Source of the DNA: Adiantum capillus-veneris
Taxonomy: Eukaryota > Streptophyta > Polypodiopsida > Polypodiales > Pteridaceae
NCBI GenBank assembly: GCA_014529385.2
Contig: CM043960.1
Span: 32,473,396-32,537,395 of the forward strand
Direction: 5' to 3'
Length of the DNA stretch: 64,000 nucleotides
A program made the position numbers and the translations under genes. Below are positions 10,584 through 20,862 of this stretch, one piece after another. Position 1 is the first letter of the stretch. The number at the start of each line of letters is the position of its first letter. The notes beneath the pieces are model-generated. The model saw only the letters and a program-made list of their open reading frames with translations, ran no database searches and was not told the origin of the DNA.

Positions 10584-11536
10584 TGTTGGACGGATACGCC
10601 GCGACGGACATCAGCACAACGAGAACTCACCTAACATATAATGTCAGCTAAGGACGAAGCTCGACCCGCAGGCGCGTGGAAGCAAGCATAAGGTGTCAAC
10701 CTACACTCGACCGACTCCTAACTAATTCCTACAGAGGTCTCTACCAATTGTCTAAGTCACAGCCTTCAAGAGTGCATAAGAGGAAACTTCCTACAACGCT
10801 GGCTAGAGCCGAACACCCATCAAACAATCTCAAAACATCATAGAACTTGAAGGAGACACTACTAACACCAATAGGTCGCTCTCCCTAAGGTCTATGAACC
10901 AAAACCCCAACCCAAAACACCCGATGCAGAATCACGTAGGATGTCTAGCCTTAATTTGCAGGTCTTCGTTTCCAAAATCTAAAGTGCCTAATGTGTAGCT
11001 CTACTCAATGTGAACGTGTGGATATGCTGCACTGCAAAATCGGACAACTTATGCTCACCAAAGCACCAGATGAAGCTCGTAGAAGGAGCTCGCAAAACTG
11101 GGCCATACGCGCGCAATGTATGTATCGACGCATAGCTTTCATTGGGGGCAACACACTGCACTTCTCCGCACTCGATTCTGACCATCGGTGCACACGTAGC
11201 GTCAAGATGAAGCTCACACTCTCTCTCGTACACAGTACGCTCACTTACAGACTTCAAAACTTTTTTAAATAAAATGACAAAAGGTTTTTTCATTAAGGTC
11301 AAAAAGTGGTATAAATACCTTACAATTCTCAAACCCTAAAGTCCCAAATCAACCATCTACTCAATCTAACTATCAAAACTGGGATACAATCTGGAAACTT
11401 CTGTAAGCCCCAATATTTACAAGGTGAAAAATCAGGTTTCCTCAGTAAATAAATAATTACAAAAAAATGATAATCTTCCGAGTAGTCAGTTTCCGTGGGG
11501 TGTCTCCAGCTTCTAACAGAGTAGAATGAATACTTG
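10584..11536 (-). repeat. 5' LTR of element B, outer part missing
   Basis: This stretch is the reverse complement of about 4065-5179 in A with moderate divergence and without the 167-bp duplication. It starts, on the plus strand, with TGTTGGACGG, the complement of the LTR end. The U3 side ends at 11536 in C sequence, so the LTR is shorter than in A. ORFs on both strands here (10988-11332 and others) are LTR shadows. Confidence 0.75.
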
Positions 11537-12070
11537 GCCAAAGACAAAGTACCTATTGAATGGCCAAGTTTGAAGCTATCTCCCAATGACTCTATCCACA
11601 AGTATGTGGAGAAGTTTTGGGATTTTCATCTTAAAGCTACAGAATACCAAAAGATAGACTTTGCCAAACAAAAGCAACAATTTTGTGCGGGACTACCTGA
11701 AGATATGGCCAAGTATGTCAACTCTCAAAGGCCTAGGACTATCACTGAAGTGATTCACCATACTATGGTCACTTCACAAATCAATTTCCAACAAGGGGCT
11801 AAAAGGAATTTCGAGCCCATGGAAACTAAAGACAGAAATGAAGCTAGTGGGAAGAACAATGCTCAAAATTCTTGCCAAGGCAATTCTAGTAGCAACAATA
11901 CCAACAACAAGACTAAGGAGAAATGAGTTTACAAAGGTAAAAATAAACTCTCTCCTGAAGAGTTAGAGGCCATTTGCAAAGATCATAAAAATGTTTCAAG
12001 TGTGGGGAGCAAGGACATGGCTATCGTTCTTGCCCCAAATGAAAATCACGCAATGAGACTCCTAGAGCTT
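11537..12070 (+). pseudogene. Gag fragment of C
   Basis: The frame to 11926 encodes the C-terminal half of a retrotransposon gag core (KLSPNDSIHKYVEKFWDFH, then YVNSQRPRTITEVIHHTM), closely similar to D at 58355-58620. It is followed by an Asn/Ser/Lys-rich linker and a degraded zinc-knuckle region near 11975-12040, where frameshifts have removed the CCHC pattern. The first two thirds of gag are absent. Confidence 0.8.
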
Positions 12071-12119
12071 CCATGGTTGAAGCTCCAAAAGAGGATAATC
12101 ATTGCAAGTGATCATCCAT

Positions 12120-12720
12120 TTCCTATGCTTAGGGAAAGGTGAGGGAGCATGATGCCTTCATCCTTTTTGACCCTTTCTCTACTCACAACTTCATAACAAT
12201 GGAGTTGGCCATTAAGTTGAGCATAAAAGCTCATGAGATGGGAGCCCTGTTAAGACCGATGGATCTTTCAAGGGATAAGAAGCCGCAATTACTCCCTTGA
12301 TTGGGAAATTGATGCTTCATGCCCAAAGCTACGTTGACAAAGAGGACTTTTTCATCTCACATGAGGATGTTATCCTAGGGGCACCATGGTTCAGCGGCAT
12401 GGCTAACAATATGAAGTTTCCTAAAATGAGAATGTATTTCAACTACAAGGAAAGAACATGTACATAGGTGATAATGAGTCGGGTCATACTATAGCCCTCG
12501 TAAATACGTTTGCTTTTGATAAGTCAATGAAAAGCTTTATTTATACGTATATGATTTTTTGTTAGAGAATCTATAAATGATTTTAATGTTTTCATAAGTG
12601 GAAATAAAGGGACATCAAAAGGAGTTAGAGTTGTCTAATTTCCGAAATGGATTCCAAGATGTCTTCACTGATGACATCCCTAGTGAGATACCTCCAAAAT
12701 GAGGGGATGATAACCATGCA
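12120..12720 (+). pseudogene. Protease region of C, broken
   Basis: The active-site region reads ILFDPFSTHNFI near 12160, aligned with VLFDPVSTHNFIS in D. Retropepsins need D-S/T-G; here the third position is Phe. Frameshifts and stops follow, with recognisable pieces such as HTIALVNTFAFDKSMKSFI near 12485. The linker to RT carries several more stops. Confidence 0.6.
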
Positions 12721-13520
12721 ATAGAGCTTCTACTAGAAAGCTCGCCGCCTAATAAACCTCGTTATCGAGTTTCACAAGCTCAACAAGAGGAGATCATGAG
12801 GCAAGTACATGAATTGGTGGAAAAAAGAAAGGTGAGGCCTAACTCCTCTCCATTCTGTTCACTAGTACTTTTAGTGCAAAATAAAGACGGCACATATCAC
12901 AAGTGTGTCAACTATAGAGGACTAAATAGGATCAATATAATAATAAAAGAAAGATTTCTCGTGCCGCAAGTAGAAGATCTATTTTATCAGTTACAAGTTT
13001 TGGCCTAAAAATGCTCCAGCTGCATTTCATAATGGAAAAAAATATTTAGGCCACTCAAATTCTCTTGAGGAGTACAAGCGACACCTCCAGGTAATCTTTC
13101 AAGTTGTGAGAGAGAATAATCTACGAAGCTTTATAGGTATGTGTGCATACTACAGACACTTCATAGAAAAATTCTCGCTAATAGTAGGTACATTACATGA
13201 CTTAACAAAAAAAAACGTAGAGTATTCATGGACTGCAAAAAAGCAAGAAGCTTTTGAGAAGCTTATCTCTCAACTTGTGCTCACACTACTAGATCTCTCA
13301 AAGCCATTTGAGATCCAATGTGATGCTTGTGGTGATTGCCTTAGAGTTGTTTTGCTTCAAGAAGGGCATGCCATAGCATATGAGAGTCGAAGACTCAACT
13401 GCCTATAAGCGAGTATTGGGAAAATACGAAAAAGAGCTACTAGCCGTTCTATACGCCCTAGACACATGGAAACACTATCTCTTGGGGACTCCATCACAAT
13501 CAAGTGGCTGATGCACTTTC
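12721..13520 (+). pseudogene. RT and RNase H remnants of C with internal deletions
   Basis: The start of RT is readable at 12796-13008 (HELVEKRKVRPNSSPF, then YRGLNRI). Compared with D, about 120 bases covering the first catalytic Asp region, a segment covering the FxDD motif, and about 165 bases before RNase H are missing. The RNase H start survives at 13106-13408 (LRSFIGMCAYYRHFIEKF, then FEIQCDACGDCL). A further deletion near 13490 joins it to the integrase leader VADALSQWPR. Confidence 0.75.
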
Positions 13521-14860
13521 ACAATGGCCAAGGGTAAATGTGGCGTCAATAGCAACTCACAATGATCTATCTTTTATGATAGATGTGTATGCTAATGACC
13601 GAGACTTTAAGTACGTAATTACAGCCTTTGCATTAGGGAAGAAAGAAGAACCATTCACCTTGGAGGATGGTTATCTTCTAAACAAAAATAGGCTATGTGT
13701 TACTCACCCATACAATAAGAAATTCATGTATAAATCCTATGCTTCTCCTTATGTGGGGCAAAGAGGGATTCCATAATCTACTCTTCAAGGAGTAGAAATG
13801 TATTTCTATTGGCCTACCATGTAAAGTAAACATACAAGAGTATGTTTCAAAATGTGTGGTATGCCAAAAGTCGAAATTTGATCGAGGGAAGAAACTTGGA
13901 TTGTTTCAGTTGATACGCTTAGCAAGAAAACACACTCTATGCCTGCCAAAATGACTATTAAGGCACATCAAATGGCAACCCTCTTCAGATCTCAGATTTT
14001 CAAGTATCTTGGCTTGCCAACATCCATAGTGTCGGACATAGATCCTAGAATGAACATAATTCTCTAGAAGGGTCTCTTTGAGAATCTAGGAATTCGATTA
14101 AATTTCTCTTTTAGCCTATCATCCACAAACGGATGACCAAAGTGAAACAACTAATCTAACAATTCTTGATCTACTAAAAGCCTATGTCATCATAGATTTA
14201 TGGGGAAAGCACCTTTTGAGGTTAAATCGGGAAGATCCAAAAGTACCTTACTACTTAAAGTACATGGGAAGATTTTCGTTGCTAATGAATGTAGCCGAGA
14301 CATAAGATTCTTTTCCAAATATTAAAGAAATTATATCCATCTCAAAACAAAGGCAAAAAGGGATGTTGATAATAAGCACAGAAGAGGCTTAGCCTTTAAG
14401 GAAAATGATTGGGTCTTGCTAAAGTTTCTCAAGGCTCGTCTACGGCATACTACGGGCAAGAATCCTACGGGCCACCAAGAGTATTATGCTAAACTAGCAA
14501 AAAGATACTATGGTCCTTTTTAAATTCTTAAGCCAATCAATGATATGGTTATCAATTAAAGTTGCCCAACCATTGGTTCATGCACAATATTTTTCATGGG
14601 CGCCTACTTAAACCCTACAAAGGGGCGCCACCAAAAGAAGCAATAGTTGCAAACCCTCCAAAAACCGAAGATCAAGAAGAGGTAATTCAAGCTGAGTCCA
14701 TCCTACGACATGAAGACAAGGTATTAAGAAACAATAAGATTATCCCAATGATATCGTATTAAGTTGAAGAATTATCCTTTTGAAGATGCTAAATGGATGC
14801 AAGGAACCTAGCTTAAGGATAATATGAACCTTGCCAATGCTTACAATGATGCCTTAGAGT
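13504..14860 (+). pseudogene. Integrase and chromodomain-like tail of C, broken
   Basis: The N-terminal part (13504-13776) is open and collinear with D. The zinc finger region near 13740-13870 keeps CVVCQKSK. The core is fragmented (KAHQMATLF near 13960, then HPQTD near 14120). The tail has YYGPF near 14510, the HWFMHNIFHGRLLKPYKG block at 14562 and a chromodomain-like piece, ESILRHEDKVLR near 14695. Stops and frameshifts are frequent. Confidence 0.75.
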
Positions 14861-15221
14861 AAGCATAGGAAAATGCATTTTAAACGAACAATGTTTTTAT
14901 CTTATAAGACTCTCTCTCTCTTTTATTGTGCAAAAAATTTAAGAAGTATGCATGCTTAGGATCATGTTTGTGGTGAGACGACGTCTCCCAAACACCAAGT
15001 AGAACTTGTCACTCTACATTGGAAGTATGATATGGACTAAAGAGCAGACATGCTTGTGGTAGTTAAGTGTCCCAAGCACCAAATGGGTTAGTCATCCACT
15101 TTAGAATGATGTTGTAGGGTAAAAAGGGATCCTCTACCTGCTAAGAAATATGAACTAATGACTAGGCTTTATCTTCTCTACCACATAGTCAAGGACAACT
15201 ATGATTTCAAGAGAGAGGTAA
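14861..15221 (+). other. 3' untranslated region and polypurine tract of C
   Basis: There is no gene here. The stretch is collinear with 62240-62596 of D, including a shared block around CAAACACCAAGTAGA (14990) and GGGATCCTCTACC (15127). It ends in the purine tract CAAGAGAGAGGTA (15208-15220), identical in D, just before the LTR. Confidence 0.7.
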
Positions 15222-15326
15222 TGTCATAAAATCAAATATATAACTTTACCAAATGATTTTTTGATATTAAACTAATCATTTCATATGGGAAGATAAAAGG
15301 GGAACAAGAGTTAGGATATAGATATA

Positions 15327-15625
15327 TGCTTCTAGACCTATCTTAGCAGGGGACCAAAAGGAGAGATGATTGCATCTCAATAGGGGTCCAAAAGGAAATG
15401 GTCTACCAAAGAGCAATGTGCAATAAGTGCTTCTAGACCTATCTCAGCATGGGACCAAAAGAAGAGTTGGTTGCATCTCAATAGGGGTCCAAAAAGAGAT
15501 GGTCTATCAAAAAACAATGTGCAATAAGTGCTTCTAGACTTATCTTAGTAGGGGACCAAGAAGAGAGATGGTTACATATCAATAGAGGTCAAAAAGGAGA
15601 TAGTCTATCAAAGAGCAATGTGCAT
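15327..15625 (+). repeat. Tandem repeat in LTR of C, 101-bp unit, three copies
   Basis: Units begin TGCTTCTAGAC at 15327, 15428 and 15529 and contain CTCAATAGGGGTCCAAAA. The copies differ by a handful of bases. The D LTR has a single, more diverged equivalent near CACAATAGGGATCCAAA. Confidence 0.9.
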
Positions 15626-15731
15626 CTAATGGATCTTAAAAGACCTTAGGGTTAGCTTCATTAAATACTCCTAAGGTTAGTGTTAAAAGTCCTTAGACCT
15701 AGGACCTTTAGACCTTATGCAAGCTAGCCAT

Positions 15732-15857
15732 GTGCTCAAGGTGCTTGTCGTGTGTAATCACTAAAGTGCTTGAGGTGCTTGTCGTGCTCAATGACTAAGG
15801 TGCTTGAGGTGTTTGTCGTGCTTGATGACCAAGGTGCTTGAGGTGTTCAAGTCAAAG
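15732..15857 (+). repeat. Tandem repeat in LTR of C, 34-bp unit, about 3.7 copies
   Basis: Units start at 15732, 15766, 15800 and 15834 with GTGCTTGAGGTGCTTGTCG or close variants. Confidence 0.9.
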
Positions 15858-16080
15858 ATGAGCCCTAAAGGTAGGGGCATGAGAGAGAAAACTCACATAC
15901 ACACACTCAAGGAAAGCCCAAGACTCAAGAGGCATTAAGGCCACATGTCAAGCACCTCGCAATATTGCACTCATAATGTTGCTGAATCCTATTAGATGAC
16001 CTGTAGGAAGGTCATCTAATGTTCCTAAATCCTACTAGATGACATGTAGGAAGGTTTAAGGTCCAAAGAGAATTTAAATT

Positions 16081-16202
16081 CAACTAAATAATTAAGATCT
16101 TTCTCTCAAACGGGGAAAGGAGAACACTTGTTCAAATGCTATAATTAAATAATTAAGATCTTTCTCTCAAGGGGGGAAAGGAGGACACTTGTTCAAATGC
16201 TA
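16081..16202 (+). repeat. Tandem repeat in LTR of C, 61-bp unit, two copies
   Basis: ATTAAGATCTTTCTCTCAA occurs at 16091 and 16152, each followed by a GGGGAAAGGAG block and CACTTGTTCAAATGCTA. Confidence 0.9.
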
Positions 16203-16981
16203 CATCCCTTGCTTGTTATGATTAGGGCCATTCATTGGCTAGCCCAAGGCTTGAGCCAATAGGCTTGTAGCAAGAGTGAAGTATACTCTCTCTCTCATAT
16301 ACTCCACAAGCCACACACACACTCCCGTCATCTCCTTCTCCAAGCTTAAGAAGTGGAGAGCCTACACCAACACCCCTTGGATATGGAATGCAAATCCAAC
16401 CAAGAGTTATGCTCAAAGCAATGATTATCATTCTCTCCATCTTCATTATCACTATGCTAAACTATGCTCTAAGAGTGATTATATGTGAGGAGACTACTTC
16501 TTTCTCGTAGAGATACATCTTCTTTTCTTTATCTTCCTCACTCGCTACTAGCTCTTTCCACCTTTGAAGGTGTTTGAGGTCTTGGGATTGAGGCCGAGGA
16601 CAAGTTAGTGTTTTTGAAAGTTATTTATGGGTATTATATTGGTGCATGAAAATTACCATCTTCATGGCATCAACAAGGTCTCAAGGAACACAAAGCATGT
16701 ATTATACCAAGTCTCTCTTCAAGGGAGAATCTATAATACAAAATCCTTTTGGAGGGGGACCAGCTCCAAGTAAATACGGTCCTCAAACAGTTGTCAATTT
16801 CTCTAATTTTCTCTCTCTCTTTTGCAAGTATTGTTATGCTAGGCTAACTAGGTATAATGTTTATTTTCCCACCTTCAGTCAAATACTCTCCTTATGTTTA
16901 TTAAGAATCCTCTTAAGGAAATTCTCACTATTGTTACTTTAATTCCGCTACAATCCATGTTATTAGCCATATTCTGTTACA

Positions 16982-18785
16982 TTCCTTCTATAGTGGATTT
17001 TCCACCAACATGATTCCAGAACGATGTTTTTGTCGAGAGGCTTGCATTTCTCTTGAAAGAGTAGCTCGTTCCTAGATTGCCAAATCGCTCTCAAAGCTGT
17101 AGCTCTTACAATGCATATGTCTATCAAAATATTCTCATTGTCAATGTGTCTAGAGGACAAGGCCAGGTCTCATCTAAAGAAGGGAGTTTCCAAATGTTTG
17201 TACACCCACGTACAGATTGTGCCTGTAGGAACCTTCCTCTTGTCATCTTGCTTTTGCTTTAACTTCGGTTTGCAAGAATCCAAAGAGTACTTTCCATAGG
17301 AAAAGTTTGTCGCTCTCTTTGCATCTGGCCTTCCAAATGTTTCCAACTACTTGCCTCCACTTACTAAGTGTCTACTTTTTGGACCACGTTATGTTGAGGT
17401 GTTCTACCAAGCCCTCTGAAGAGCAAAGAATTTCATAAATTGATTTGGTCTTGGGCAAGCATAATATTCTTTCACTAGGCCACTTCCAAGCTTTCCAATC
17501 AAGCCGTGTGGAGCAAGGAGGAAGGGTTAGGCTTGAAATTTTTTTGAGTAGTCTTTTGATCAGGATCTCCTCATGGAGTGAGAGATTGTTGCATTGCTTT
17601 AGATGCTCCAAAGAAATCCAATCCCCTTTTTGATTAGTCCAAATCCAATCCAATATGCAAAAGCCCTCGTTGTTAAGATTCCTAGCTATTTTAATCCAAT
17701 GATCATTAAGGCCCAAGCCTTCCATAATAGGACCCTAAGGAGACCAGTGTATAGTTGTACCCTTCCAGTACTTGGTCTCTTCCTTCTACATGAGCACATT
17801 AGCAACTTTACCACATTTATCAATATGTTTCCCAGTAAATCCACCAAGGCGAGTCTTCACCCCGATTGGGGGTGGGGGGGGGGGGGGGGTTGTTTTGTAT
17901 TTTTAGGTTGGACCATGAGCCACCTTTAGACCTCGCGCGCTTCCATTACCATTTCCCTTGCCATGCAATCCCAACTCTCTTCTGAGATGGCAAAGGTGCA
18001 AAAAGATTTAACACATAAAGCCAGATCATGGGTGAAAGGGTCCAAGATGCGCAATCCACCTTGAACTTTTGGTTTAGCAATAGCCGCCCATCTACCCCAT
18101 TGGCCACGATCTGCCTGCAGACAGTTTATTTCTCCACAAAAACTCCTTGATTGGCTTCAGAAAGGAATTCTAATTTTTCTAGGATAGTTGCAAGAAGGGT
18201 GATGTGAATGTTATATATGAGACAAAGAAAGTATTAATTATCATACCGCTGCAGTGAAAAGGAATCAAGATGAATTTCCAATGGTTCATTTTCTCTTTGA
18301 TTCTTTCTTGAACCAGTCAAAGGCTATCTTATGTGTAATTTCTTCATCAACAGCATCCCTAAGTGCTAGAATATGTTCCCTCTTTTGACAATCTCCCATG
18401 TCCAACCTGCATCATCAAAATTATCTTCTTCTAACAAAGAAATAAGTCTTGATTTTTCTATATTACATTGGGACCTTGATGCAGTGGCAAACACTAGAAC
18501 AGTCTCCAAAGATTTTCAAACATTATTCCCTTCTTCTTGGAGAAAGAGTAATGAGTCATTAGTAATTGTTTATTATTCTAGATTTGAATCCCTTTGATCT
18601 CACCTCTTGCCGATGCTTGATCCATCATAGCAATCAAAGGGTGGATTCATGAAGCAAACCAAAGCGATGCTAAGGGGCACCTTGTCGAATGGACCTCTTG
18701 ACATCAAAGCAGACAACTAGTCTTAAACTGAAGCGTATTTTTAGGAAAGAAGGAGTATTTTTAGAGAAGCAAGATAAGTAAGTCA
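16982..18785 (-). pseudogene. Plant LINE (L1-type) fragment: RT C-terminal half and zf-RVT region
   Basis: Minus-strand pieces in order from high to low coordinates: an RT block SIRQGAPLS near 18690; NIEKSRLISL near 18440; WAAIAKPKVQGGLRILD near 18070, typical of plant LINE RT; 17725-17372 with the RT C-terminal and thumb region ending TWSKK; the zf-RVT block DKLFLWKVLFGFLQTE near 17300; and ALRAIWQSRNELLF near 17090. Frameshifts separate them. The endonuclease part and the 3' tail are absent: the right side is lost near the E1 insertion and the left side meets the LTR of C at 16981. A 16-base G run lies at 17874-17889. Confidence 0.8.
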
Positions 18786-18790
18786 AGTTT
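18786..18790. repeat. Left target site duplication of E1
   Basis: AGTTT precedes the LTR. AGTTA follows the other LTR at 23959-23963. Four of five bases match, as expected for an old copy. Confidence 0.6.
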
Positions 18791-19014
18791 TGTTGGAATT
18801 AGGGTTGCAGAGAAATGCACACAGCTTGGAGAAGACGAAGGAAGCTCAAGGCACACAAAAGAGAGTGTGTTACATAGTGTGCAATGGAAAGATATATAGT
18901 CCTAGAGTGATGGGAGTATATACAATGCACGGGGGAAAAACCTCTAAAGCGAAAAAAATGCCCTGACGGTCCTAGTGTGTTCACACACATCACTACCACA
19001 TGTATATGGTAACA
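18791..19014 (-). repeat. 3' LTR of E1 (224 bp)
   Basis: On the plus strand it runs TGTTGGAATT to GGTAACA. It contains, on the minus strand, the TATA-like CTATATATC near 18900. The copies at 23728, 46105 and 56625 are homologous. Confidence 0.92.
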
Positions 19015-19028
19015 AATCCCCCTTGGAG
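19015..19028 (-). promoter_or_regulatory. Polypurine tract of E1
   Basis: The minus strand reads TCCAAGGGGGATT just before the 3' LTR. E2 has the same feature at 46332-46345. Confidence 0.7.
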
Positions 19029-19089
19029 TGATGTAGTGAATGAGAGCTGGCACATGAGTAAAGGGAAGTTCCATGCCCTGAGGACATGA

Positions 19090-19490
19090 TCAATCCACAA
19101 AGGGGAGTAAGCCCAAAGCTATGCAAAAAGATTTGAGCTTCTCACGAGACAATGCCTTTGTGAAAAGATCTGCAAGGTTGTCCTGTGTTGGCACATAAGC
19201 CAAGTTGATCTCTCCTACTGAGAGCCTCTCCCTGATATAGTGGTAATGCACCTCAACGTGCTTTGTGCGAGCTTGAAAAGCTGGGTTCCTTGCAACTGCC
19301 AATGTGCTCTGACTGTCAGTGTAGATAGTGCTGGCAGTGTCCTATCCAATACCCAAATTAGCGATAAGGTGTCTGAGCCATACACACTCAACCGTAGCTT
19401 GTGAAGACTGCCCTGTACTCAGCCTCACAACTTGAAGTGGCCACAGTAGGTTTCTTCTTGCTCAACCATGATATACATGAACTGCCAAGC
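19090..19490 (-). pseudogene. RNase H of E1
   Basis: The segment carries DLDWVGCFDTRVSTSGFCF and EAEYRA at 19576-19400, then, after a break near 19330-19400, NPAFQARTKHVEVHYHYIRE and QDNLADLFTKALS at 19302-19090. These are the standard copia RNase H landmarks. The stop after LLPFVD ends the polyprotein 76 bases before the LTR. Confidence 0.85.
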
Positions 19491-20859
19491 ATGAAACAAA
19501 AACCACTTGTGGACACTCGCGTGTCAAAACAACCAACCCAATCTAAGTCTGAAAAAGCATGTAAGTCTGGCGGCAATGATCCCCATTGGGATAAAACAAG
19601 CCAATATGTAAAGTGCCACTAAGGTACGGAAAATCCTCTTGACAGCCTGCCAATGCTTAGACCCTGGGCTATGCATAAATCTGCTGGCCTGTGAAACTGC
19701 AAACTCAATATCTGGCCTCGTGTTGCATACATAAATGAGGCATCCATCAGCAGTTTGGTGAAGAGTGACATTAGCAGGATCACCAACGTCATGAAGACTC
19801 AATTTCAAACCTGTTTCCATGGGAGTGGCAATAGGTTTGATCCTCAAGTCCAAACTTATATAGCAATGTCTCTATGTAACTTTTCTGACATAAGGCAATA
19901 CCACCATCACACTGCTTAAACTGTATACCCAAGTACTGATGCAACAACACCAAATCTTTCATCTTGAAAGTAGCAATCAAATCAGCCTTGAATTCAGCAA
20001 TATGTCTCTCATTTAGTCTAGTGATCAGCAAATCATCTACATAAAGAACCACAATGAGAAGTACATCACCCTCACACTTTACATATAATGTGCATTCTGT
20101 TGGACTGTTACGAAAGCCTCGTTTGACCAAATGAGTGTCAGCTTTCTCATACCAAGCATGAGGAGATTGCTTCAACCCATACAAAGCCTTCATACATTTG
20201 CACACGACATGCATGCATCACGACAAAACCGCGAGGCTACGTTACATAAACTTCCTCAAATATGTCATCATTCAAGAAAGCAGTAACAATGTCTGATTGA
20301 TGTACAACCCATCCAAAATGAGCTGCCAATGCACATAGAAAATGTAAAGTAGTCATACAACAAGTGGGAGCAAAAGTCTCTTCATAATCTATGCCTTTTT
20401 GCTGTGCATAACCCTTTGCGACAATCGAGCCTTATGGAGATTGATCTCACCATCCAGCTTGCGTTTCAACTTGTAAACCCACTTCGTACCAATGGCCTTT
20501 TTGCCAAGAGGCAAATCAAATAAAGTGCTAGTGTCATTTTCTATAAGTGCATCATATTCTGATTGCATGGCAGCCATCCGATTTTTTGAATTCTGTGCTT
20601 CATCAAAAGACAGAGGTTCCTCAACATCATGTAAGCTAGACACAACCAAAGCATAACAATGTGATGCATAAGATGCATGGCAAGAGCCTGAACGAGTATG
20701 ACTAGACAAAGGTGCATGCAATTTACTGTCACACAATGTATGCACCATCCATATTGGCATACCTCTAGCCTGCTCATTTTTAGCTCTTTCCTCATCAAGT
20801 ACATCATGTACATTTGCATCAGTAATAGGCTGATTTGTAACATTTTCTGAAACCCCCAT
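19491..20859 (-). pseudogene. Reverse transcriptase of E1, fragmented
   Basis: The linker and RT start at 20859-20389 with GTKWVYKLKRKLDG. After a gap with frameshifts, 20214-19789 carries KALYGLKQSPHAWYEKAD and the catalytic YVDDLLI, then HQYLGIQF. 19853-19524 continues with TRPDIEFAVSQASRFM. The catalytic YVDD is intact, but at least four frame breaks are present. Confidence 0.88.
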
Positions 20860-20862
20860 AGG

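Larger units (their letters stand above)
5180..11536 (-). mobile_element. Ty3/gypsy element B, 5' part, minus strand
   Basis: Read on the minus strand the order is LTR (11536 to 10584), primer binding site, a 1.9-kb leader and a long gag that stops at the LTR of A at 5180. The LTR is the same family as that of A, but inverted. The rest of B (protease, RT, integrase, 3' LTR) is predicted left of the window, beyond A. At 11536/11537 the LTR joins mid-gag sequence of chromovirus C without a recognisable TG start, so the outer LTR part appears deleted. Confidence 0.75.
11537..16981 (+). mobile_element. Ty3/gypsy chromovirus C, deleted copy, same family as D
   Basis: The order gag, protease, RT, RNase H, integrase, chromodomain-like tail, polypurine tract and 3' LTR matches element D at 56998-64000. 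C lacks its 5' LTR and the gag N-terminus: it begins mid-gag at GCCAAAGAC next to the LTR of B. Several internal deletions in RT and RNase H and many stops make it inactive. Its 3' LTR ends at 16981 in LINE sequence. Confidence 0.85.
15222..16981 (+). repeat. 3' LTR of C (about 1760 bp)
   Basis: The LTR starts TGTCATAAAATC after the purine tract and ends TGTTACA, as D does at 56991-56997. It matches the D LTRs in many blocks, for example CTACACCAACAC near 16360, the TTCTTTCTCGTA block near 16500 and the CTTTTGGAGGGGGACC block near 16745. It also has three internal tandem arrays not seen in D. Short ORFs in it (16276-16488, 16646-16942) are not genes. Confidence 0.85.

Noticed and set aside
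2700-11536. A and B as the two LTRs of one element
   Set aside because: LTRs of one insertion are direct repeats; these are inverted, and polypurine tract and primer site point in opposite directions.
15327-15857. CRISPR-like look of the repeats in the C LTR
   Set aside because: The units are contiguous tandem repeats without unique spacers, inside an LTR of a plant element.
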